From JABSOG01 sp041583135 (GTDB taxonomy: Bacteria; Pseudomonadota; Gammaproteobacteria; Enterobacterales; Alteromonadaceae), in assembly GCA_041583135.1 (NCBI GenBank), contig JBFHGJ010000077.1:1-28386 (forward strand): DNA of 28,386 nt, in the 5' to 3' direction. How positions within the stretch are numbered: position 1 is the stretch's first letter; every line of letters begins with the position of its first letter. Positions 22,106 through 28,386 of this stretch are shown in pieces. The translations under genes and the position numbers were made by a program. The notes beneath the pieces were generated by a model. It saw only the letters and a list, made by a program, of their open reading frames with translations, did no database searches and was not told the DNA's origin.

Positions 22106-23773
22106 GTGACAGATGCATTGTTTGAACAACATAAAAACACACTCAATGAGGCCTTAAAGGCGATTAAAAGCCGTGAGTTTTACAGCGCTTATCCTGAAGT
22201 GCCCAGTGGCAAGATTTATGGGCAAGACGCTAAAGCAGACGGCCAAAAGGCGTTTGAAAACCGTCTAAATAAAGACTTCAGCTTAAATCAACCTGGTACG
22301 GTCGGGGATGTGGGCGCTGAGCGCTCACCTTACGGCTTTGCGCTGAACGTTAAGTATCCAAAAGTCGATGTCGATGTGTTGTTCGGTGCAATGAATGAGG
22401 CTATGGCCAGTTGGCGAGATGCCGGAATTGCAGTACGTACCGGCATTTGTCTTGAGATTTTAAAGCGCTTAAATGAGCGCAGTTTTGAGCTGGGCTTTAG
22501 TGTGATGCACACCAGCGGGCAGGGCTTTGTCATGGCATTTCAAGCCGGTGGCCCACATGCTCAAGACCGTGGACTCGAAGCGGTTGCCTACGCCTATCGG
22601 GCGATGCGTGAAACCGACGACAAAACCCTTTGGGTGAAACCTCAAGGCAAGCATCAGCCGCTCAGCGTCGAGAAAACCTACCGCGTAGCGCCCAAGGGGC
22701 TGTCATTGGCCATTGGCTGCGCCACATTCCCCACTTGGAATTCCTATCCGGGCATTTTTGCCAGCTTGATGTGTGGTAACCCTGTGGTGGTCAAGCCGCA
22801 TCCAAATGCCATCTTACCTTTAGCTATTACCGTTGAAGTGGCCCAGCAAGTGCTTCGTGAACAGGGTTTTGCGCCGCACTTGGTTGCACTGCTGGCCGAT
22901 GAGCCTGAACAGCCCATCGCTCAAACGGTTGCGTTACGTGATGAGGTGAAGTTAATCGATTTTACCGGCAGCAATGCCTTTGGCACTTGGCTTGAACAAA
23001 ATGCCCGTCAGGCTCGTGTGTATAGCGAAAAGGCCGGTGTCAACGCCATTGTTATCGACTCATGCGATAACCTCAAAGCGGTGGTCAATAACCTTGTTTT
23101 CTCCCTGTGTTTGTATTCAGGGCAAATGTGTACGACGCCGCAAAACCTGTTCATACCTCAATCTGGCATCACAACCGCCGATGGGCATGTCAGCTTCGAT
23201 GACGTTGCCAAGGCGCTTGCTGAGGGCATTGAAAAATTCTTATCCGATCCAGCAAGAGCGGCTGAGGTGCTAGGTTGTATACAATCGCCTGATACTTTGG
23301 CGCGCATTGAGCGTGCAAGAGCGCTGGGTGAGGTGGTGCTTGATTCAAAAGCCTATGGTAACGAGGTGTTTGAGCAAGCGAAGGTTTATTCTCCGATATT
23401 GATTAAAGCCGATGCGCAAAATGAGCAGGTATGGATGCAAGAGCAGTTCGGTCCTATCGCCTTTTTAATTGCGACACAGGACACGGCTCATAGTTTGGCT
23501 CTTGCCAAAATGGCAACCCAAAGCAAAGGTGCTATCACTTGGGGTGTCTACAGCACTGATGAGGCGGTTTTGAGCCAAGCTGAAAACGCCGCGCTAGATG
23601 CTTGCGTTGCCCTTTCTTGCAACTTGACACAGGGGCTGTTTGTCAATCAGTCGGCTGCCTTTAGCGATTTTCATGGGACTGGCGGTAACCCTGCGGCCAG
23701 TGCCAGTTTAACCGATGGGGCGTTTATTGCCGGGCGCTTTAGCATGGTACAGAGTCGTCGTCATAGCCAATAA
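22106..23773 (+). CDS. paaN: PaaN, aldehyde dehydrogenase of the phenylacetate pathway
   Basis: 555 residues from GTG 22106, preceded by AAGGAG. A full-length PaaN-type aldehyde dehydrogenase (TIGR02288 family): VVVKPHPN with catalytic Lys at about 230, NAD-binding FTGSNAFG (about 286-293), and nucleophile Cys at about 342 in YSGQMCTTPQN. No hydratase domain follows, unlike PaaZ. In the aerobic phenylacetyl-CoA route the ALDH activity oxidises the ring-opened semialdehyde. Here no paa oxygenase, ligase or isomerase gene lies within view, so a role in another acyl-aldehyde pathway is possible. Converges on maeA. Confidence 0.9.
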   Translation: MTDALFEQHKNTLNEALKAIKSREFYSAYPEVPSGKIYGQDAKADGQKAFENRLNKDFSLNQPGTVGDVGAERSPYGFALNVKYPKVDVDVLFGAMNEAMASWRDAGIAVRTGICLEILKRLNERSFELGFSVMHTSGQGFVMAFQAGGPHAQDRGLEAVAYAYRAMRETDDKTLWVKPQGKHQPLSVEKTYRVAPKGLSLAIGCATFPTWNSYPGIFASLMCGNPVVVKPHPNAILPLAITVEVAQQVLREQGFAPHLVALLADEPEQPIAQTVALRDEVKLIDFTGSNAFGTWLEQNARQARVYSEKAGVNAIVIDSCDNLKAVVNNLVFSLCLYSGQMCTTPQNLFIPQSGITTADGHVSFDDVAKALAEGIEKFLSDPARAAEVLGCIQSPDTLARIERARALGEVVLDSKAYGNEVFEQAKVYSPILIKADAQNEQVWMQEQFGPIAFLIATQDTAHSLALAKMATQSKGAITWGVYSTDEAVLSQAENAALDACVALSCNLTQGLFVNQSAAFSDFHGTGGNPAASASLTDGAFIAGRFSMVQSRRHSQ

Positions 23774-23803
23774 GGGTGAAAGGCGAGTACGGAGACAAAC
23801 AAG

Positions 23804-23827
23804 CGGCGCAGCCTGACAGTTGCGCCG
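23804..23827. terminator. Stem-loop between convergent paaN and maeA
   Basis: CGGCGCA (23804-23810) pairs with TGCGCCG (23821-23827), a 7-bp GC-rich stem with a 10-nt loop. It lies centrally in the 86-bp convergent gap and probably helps end both transcripts; no clear T tract. Confidence 0.45.
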
Positions 23828-23859
23828 ACATTTGACGAGAACTAGATATCGAACTCGAT

Positions 23860-25542
23860 CTAGAATGAAGTGCGACGGTAATCGCGATATTCTGGTTCCC
23901 AGAAGTTCGCTTCAATTGCCGTGTTAATGGCTTCTTCCGAGTGCTCCAAGGCGACGCCATCTTCCATAGCCTGCTGGGCAACAGCCTTGGCAATTTTCTT
24001 TGAAACCTCACGAATATCCACCAAAGGCGGCAACAACGGAGCGTTCGGGTCTTGCACCTTCGGCGAACAGTCGGCAAGGGCTCTTGATGAGGCCATCAGC
24101 ATATTATCTGTCACCTTACTGGCATTGGTGGCCAAAACCCCCAAACCGATGCCCGGGAAGATATAACTGTTGTTGCATTGGGCGATTTCATGCACCTGAG
24201 CGTCGAACTCTACCGGCTTAAATGGGCTGCCGGTAGCAACAATGGCTTTACCTTGTGTCCAATTGATGATGTTTTTAGGGGTCGCCTCCACTCTTGAGGT
24301 CGGGTTGGATAACGGCAGAACAACCGGATGTTCGCAGTGCAGCGCCATTTCTTTGATCACCGCTTCACTAAACAGTCCCGGCTGACCGGAAACGCCAATT
24401 AGGATCGTGGGTTTGGCATTTTTTACCACCTCCAACAATTCAATACGATTGGCGTTTTGTACGTCCCAATCACCTAACGCGGTCGCTTTTTGAGCCAGTG
24501 GCTGTTGGAAGAATACCAAGTCGTCCATGCTGTCGATGAGTAGACCATTTCTGTCTACCATAAACACCTGTTGACGGGCTGTGGCTTCATCAATCCCTTC
24601 ACTGACTTTCTGGGCGACGATTTGCTCGGCAATACCACAACCGGCAGAACCTGCACCGACAAACAAAATACGCTGATCTGAGAGCTTTTCACCACGGGCG
24701 CGACAGGCGGCGAGCAAAGTGCCGACGGTAACGGCGGCGGTACCTTGAATATCGTCGTTGAAACAGCATAGCTGATCTTTGTATTTTTCAAGCAGTGGCA
24801 TCGCATTGGCTTGAGCAAAGTCTTCAAATTGCAACAAGGCTTTCGGCCAGCGGCGTTTAACCGCTTGAATAAACTTATCGACAAACTCGTAGTAGTCATC
24901 ACCGGTGATCCTCGGGTGACGACAGCCCATATACATTGGGTCGTCGGTAACCTCAGGGTTGTTGCAGCCAACATCGAGTACAACCGGCAACGTGTAGGCC
25001 GGGCTGATCCCGCCACAGGCGGTGTAAAGGGCCAGCTTGCCAATTGGGATACCCATACCGCCTATACCTTGGTCGCCCAAACCTAAAATGCGCTCGCCAT
25101 CGGTGACGACGATCACTTTGACATTTTGCTTGGTGGCGTTTTGCAGCATATCGTCGATGCGATCGATATCGGGGTAGGAGATAAACAACCCGCGACGACG
25201 ACGGTAAATTTTAGAGAAAGATTGGCAGGCTTCACCTACGGTTGGGGTGTAGATGATCGGCATGACTTCATCGAGGTGATCATTGATCAGCTTATAAAAT
25301 AAGGTCTCGTTGGTATCTTGGATGTTGCGCAGATAGATGTGTTTTTCCATCGCCGTTGAAAAGAACTGCAACTGCTGATAGGCGCGAGCCGTTTGCTGCT
25401 CAATGGTCTCGATTCGATGTGGCAACAGCCCTTCTAAGTTGAATTGCTGTCTTTCATACTCGCTAAACGCGCTGCCTTTGTTAAGCAGCGAAGTCTCTAA
25501 CAGTATAGGGCCTGCATAAGAGATATACAGCGGTCGTTTCAT
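23860..25542 (-). CDS. maeA: NAD-dependent malic enzyme MaeA (SfcA)
   Basis: 560 residues from ATG 25542 (MKRPLYISYAG), close to the 565 of E. coli MaeA; the open frame to 25641 adds non-homologous residues. Catalytic Tyr98 is in YTPTVGEACQ, the Lys of IGKLALY is at about 169, and divalent-metal residues are E240-D241 (QFEDFAQ) and D264 (CFNDDIQGTAAV). Nucleotide-binding GAGSAG is at 296-301. It oxidatively decarboxylates malate to pyruvate and CO2 with NAD+, supplying pyruvate and NADH in gluconeogenic growth. It is isolated, with a 310-bp divergent gap to the histidine kinase gene. Confidence 0.95.
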   Translation of the reverse strand: MKRPLYISYAGPILLETSLLNKGSAFSEYERQQFNLEGLLPHRIETIEQQTARAYQQLQFFSTAMEKHIYLRNIQDTNETLFYKLINDHLDEVMPIIYTPTVGEACQSFSKIYRRRRGLFISYPDIDRIDDMLQNATKQNVKVIVVTDGERILGLGDQGIGGMGIPIGKLALYTACGGISPAYTLPVVLDVGCNNPEVTDDPMYMGCRHPRITGDDYYEFVDKFIQAVKRRWPKALLQFEDFAQANAMPLLEKYKDQLCCFNDDIQGTAAVTVGTLLAACRARGEKLSDQRILFVGAGSAGCGIAEQIVAQKVSEGIDEATARQQVFMVDRNGLLIDSMDDLVFFQQPLAQKATALGDWDVQNANRIELLEVVKNAKPTILIGVSGQPGLFSEAVIKEMALHCEHPVVLPLSNPTSRVEATPKNIINWTQGKAIVATGSPFKPVEFDAQVHEIAQCNNSYIFPGIGLGVLATNASKVTDNMLMASSRALADCSPKVQDPNAPLLPPLVDIREVSKKIAKAVAQQAMEDGVALEHSEEAINTAIEANFWEPEYRDYRRTSF

Positions 25543-25723
25543 AATCGATTGTCCATAGCTGGTGAGGTGGGAGAGAATTAGCTTGAGTATAAGCCAGATT
25601 TTGGCGATACAAAACCGACCTGTTGCAACTTCTGCTATCATCTCGAGAGTTTGCCTACTTTATCGACGGATTGCTTGCCAATCCGACGTTAGGGATTACA
25701 CTGTAAAGAGCAGCCTGAGATTT

Positions 25724-25752
25724 GCGATAGGTGAGGTCCTTGACCTAATCGC
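25724..25752. other. Stem-loop in the maeA / histidine kinase intergenic region
   Basis: Nested GCGAT/ATCGC (25724-25728 and 25748-25752) and AGGTC/GACCT (25734-25738 and 25742-25746). TTGACC just inside it (25740-25745) with TGTTAA 17 nt downstream is a weak sigma70-like promoter candidate for the kinase gene. The rest of the 310-bp gap (25543-25852) holds nothing else I can support. Confidence 0.3.
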
Positions 25753-25852
25753 TTTGACCGTGTGTTAATACGCGTCGCTGAGGTCGGTCATCTTGTGCCA
25801 GATGCAAGGCCATGTGGCGTAAAATAATCACAAACAAAGAGCCAAGCAATAC

Positions 25853-27034
25853 ATGCCTGATCAAAATACCAATCCATTTGCCGGTAAACATATTTTAGTG
25901 GTAGATGATACTCCGGCAGTCGCCGAGTTTTTGATTGTCGTTCTTCAAATGGAAGGTTATAAAGTATCTTCTGTCACCAGTGGTGAGAGTGCCTTGGCGT
26001 TTGTGACCAAGACGCCGCCTGATCTCATCTTATTGGATATCATGATGGAAGGCATCGACGGCTTTGAAACCTGCCGCGAGCTGAAAAAAGACGAAATCGC
26101 CCGTCATATTCCGGTGATCTTTGTCACCGCCAAAAGTGACGCCGAAGACGTGGTTAAGGGGTTTAACTTGGGCGCAGTAGACTTTTTGGTCAAACCGCTA
26201 CGCAAAGAAGATGTGTGCGCAAGGGTTGCCACCCACCTCAAAGTGCAAGCCTTTATTCAGGCGCAAAAAGAACAGATCATTCAGGCTGAAAAACTGGCCA
26301 GCATCGCCGAGTTAATGGGTGAGTACAGCCATGAACTTGAAACCCCCATCGGCATTATCTTGACCGCGCAAAGCCATCTTGAGCAGAAGATCAACGATTT
26401 TAAATCGCTGATGGATGCCAATCGCTTGACTAAGAGTAAATTGGTTAAGTTTGTCGATCAGGTAGAAGACTGCAATCGTCTGACCTTGGTGAATACCAGA
26501 AGGGCAATAGAGCGCACGACCAGTTTTAAACGCTTATCGGTTGATCAATGCAGCGAAGATAGACGTTGTTTCAACCTGCTTGAGTCACTTCATCATGTCG
26601 AACTGGCATTGCGCACCCGCTTTATCAATACCGACCATGAAATTCGCATCGACTGCGATGAGTCGATTACCTTAGACAGCTTTCCCGGCGCCTTATCTCA
26701 GGTGCTGATCAATCTCATCAACAACTCACTAATGCATGGTTTTGAGGGCATTGAAGCCGGTATTATCGACATTCACGTTGAGCTGCAACAAGATGCCATC
26801 AAGCTGATTTACAAAGATAATGGCAAAGGTATCGAACAAGACTTAGTGCCTAAGATATTTCATCAATACTACACTTCCAAACCGCAACAAGGCGGCAGCG
26901 GCATTGGCTTATATCTGGTTAAAACCATCATAGAGAAAAAGCTTGGCGGCAGCTTGCAATGTTCCTCAGATATCGGTCAAGGGATCACCTTTGAGATAAC
27001 CCTACCGATATCATTGGAGGCTGATAAGATATAG
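25853..27034 (+). CDS. REC-histidine kinase hybrid without a sensor domain
   Basis: 393 residues, soluble. An N-terminal receiver domain (about 12-127) has acidic pocket D18-D19, phospho-acceptor D62 (LLDIMM), T92 and K114. A short coiled-coil linker (about 130-150) follows. The kinase core has H160 in YSHELETPIGII, the family-typical TTSFKRLSVDQ (222-232), N box NLINNSLMHGF (287-297), G1 DNGKGI (322-327) and G2 GGSGIGL (347-353). The order REC-HK with no membrane or input domain suggests it takes phosphate from another kinase and relays it, or signals after binding a partner. No cognate response regulator or sensor lies nearby. The RHS frame begins immediately after its stop. Confidence 0.92.
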   Translation: MPDQNTNPFAGKHILVVDDTPAVAEFLIVVLQMEGYKVSSVTSGESALAFVTKTPPDLILLDIMMEGIDGFETCRELKKDEIARHIPVIFVTAKSDAEDVVKGFNLGAVDFLVKPLRKEDVCARVATHLKVQAFIQAQKEQIIQAEKLASIAELMGEYSHELETPIGIILTAQSHLEQKINDFKSLMDANRLTKSKLVKFVDQVEDCNRLTLVNTRRAIERTTSFKRLSVDQCSEDRRCFNLLESLHHVELALRTRFINTDHEIRIDCDESITLDSFPGALSQVLINLINNSLMHGFEGIEAGIIDIHVELQQDAIKLIYKDNGKGIEQDLVPKIFHQYYTSKPQQGGSGIGLYLVKTIIEKKLGGSLQCSSDIGQGITFEITLPISLEADKI

Positions 27035-27035
27035 G

Positions 27036-28386
27036 GCGGCTTTAGGCAAGATAGATGGCCGCTCAGAACTGAATCCAACAAGTGACCATATTAGCGGCTG
27101 GTTTAAAACCTTTACTCGGTTGGGCGAGCGTTACCGGTTGACCCGCTATGGCGACAATAACGGCAATCAGGTGGTCTTAAATTATAAAAATGAGCGCTTG
27201 AGTAAAGTGACTGGTGATAATGGTCATTTTATTGCTTTTTTACGTGATGATAATGGCTTGGTCAGCGATGTTGTTGATGAGCTTGGGCGAAAAATACACT
27301 ATGACTATGAAGGAAAAATATTCGGACAAGTCACTGATATAGCAGGTAATGTATGGGCTTATGACGCCCTTGGTAACCTCACTGGCATTACGCGCAAAGA
27401 TTCAGATGGCAAGACTTACAAAACCGAAATGGACATTAATGCCGACAATCAACTGACTCATATGCGCATTACCGGCGCAGACGAAATGCAGGTAAAGTAC
27501 ACTCAGCGCGCTCAGATTAAATCCATTACCATGGGTGAGCGCACAACTGCATATCACTACGACAAACTTAAAAGATTGGACTATATCATTGATAGTGCCG
27601 ATGGTGAGTTGAGCTACAACTATCAACCCGGAGAGCCGGATATACGCTTACAAAAAGACAATCGCACCGCACCAGCTCAAAGCCTCAGTCAGCATGTTGG
27701 ACATCATAACCAAAGTTTAAATGCGCTTTATTACACCAGAGCGATAGTAAACCCAATGCAAGTCATTACTTGGGAGCAAGCGTTAGGTAAACTTACCGTG
27801 CCTGAACCCATTGCCTTTAACCAACCAGACAAACTGTTCGAATCCAGTGTTCAAAGACGTAGGCTGAGAAACGCCATCGCAGCCATAAAAGATGAACAAG
27901 TGAGCTTTGACAAAGCATCAAATGCCGCATGGTTGCCACCTCAGTATAAGTCGATGAACTGTATTATTTACAATGGGCCATGCACCCTTGATGATGTGTC
28001 CGTTACGGGACCGTTTACCACTCAGGTAGGCCAAGCGGTCACTTTCACCACGGTGGCAATAGATAACTCTTATGATTGTACACCGGCCTATAAGTATTAT
28101 GTTGATGGCGCCTATGTCGGTAGTTGGTCATCAGGCACTCTTACCTATACTTTTACTACGCCGGGTTACCATCAAGTACAAGTGAATGCGTATTGTGATT
28201 GCTCTTGGTTTCAGGAAATCGATGCAGGAGATTGGTTTACGATTTATGTGGAACCCGAACCAGATGTTTGTCCTGTAGGCATTGCTGATTGTTTTACCGT
28301 GACGACTGAAACGGTGGCTGAGCAGCCAAGTAATCGAGCACGTAAAAAGCTTGGGGTAGGGGAGCAGGTGAGGTTAACCGCTTCAA
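27036..28386 (+). CDS. RHS/YD-repeat protein fragment, 5'-truncated and cut by the window edge
   Basis: An open frame (codons starting at multiples of 3) follows TAA 26997-26999 and continues to the window end. It overlaps the last codons of the kinase gene, and homologous-looking sequence begins near 27100. It reads as RHS/YD repeats: RLTRYGDNNGNQVVLNYKN, KIHYDYEGKIFGQVTDIAGN and WAYDALGNLTGITRKD. A family-typical block VQRRRLRNAIAAIKDEQVSF follows. Then comes a cysteine-containing Ig/PKD-like domain (about VTGPFTTQVGQAVTFTTVA to YHQVQVNAY) and the start of another. No start with a ribosome site is visible; the first ATG is 27429. I read it as the 3' part of an RHS gene whose 5' end was lost or displaced. 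The 3' end is out of view. Confidence 0.75.

Noticed and set aside
27402..27626. Minus-strand frame of 74 residues
   Set aside because: Shadow of the RHS coding frame on the plus strand.

Overview
The window looks like chromosomal DNA of a marine gammaproteobacterium of the Alteromonadales (Shewanella/Colwellia-like). This is inferred from the gene set (YqhD, MaeA, a DUF2244 protein, a RRF_GI-type protein, PaaN, a two-gene trans-3-hydroxyproline pathway) and from the protein sequences; the species cannot be named from sequence alone. No complete rRNA or tRNA gene, CRISPR array, insertion sequence or phage gene is visible.

Left end (1-3480), accessory. The window opens inside a tandem repeat of about 184-187 bp. 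Each unit carries the last 19 nt of a serine-type tRNA gene (AATCCCTCCCTCACCGCCA), and the two full units follow it with a perfect 22-bp-stem terminator and three further hairpins. This is the layout of the rtT repeats behind E. coli tyrT, so a tRNA-Ser gene probably lies just left of the window. Behind it sit AT-rich genes: a small membrane protein, a large 12-residue-repeat (pentapeptide-like) membrane protein, a diverged copy of the tandem repeat, an unknown three-helix membrane protein, and the 3' remnant of a zinc-finger nuclease-like gene.

Middle (3481-15378), mostly minus strand. In order: a DUF4234-like membrane protein (+); a flavin monooxygenase with a small downstream gene; a tight operon of methyltransferase, membrane PAS-GGDEF diguanylate cyclase and membrane-anchored serine hydrolase; a roughly 200-bp nested inverted-repeat element; a RRF_GI-like gene (+); a leucine-carboxymethyltransferase-type enzyme; a lipoprotein M28 peptidase; a viroplasmin-RNase HI fusion; and a trans-3-hydroxy-L-proline dehydratase / pyrroline-2-carboxylate reductase operon that would turn trans-3-hydroxyproline into proline. 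A perfect 12-bp palindrome sits in front of that operon.

Right part (15499-28386). A SpoU-type RNA methyltransferase (+), a FAN1-like VRR-NUC nuclease (+), a DUF2244 gene followed by yqhD (-), a DUF418/YeiB membrane protein (+), a Sel1-repeat protein (+), paaN (+), NAD-malic enzyme maeA (-), a sensorless REC-histidine kinase (+), and a 5'-truncated RHS/YD-repeat protein with Ig/PKD-like domains that runs off the right edge. Most of these are housekeeping or metabolic genes. The most unusual elements are the tRNA-derived tandem repeat with its diverged copy, the 12-residue-repeat protein, the long inverted-repeat element at 9213-9408, and the start-less RHS frame abutting the kinase gene.
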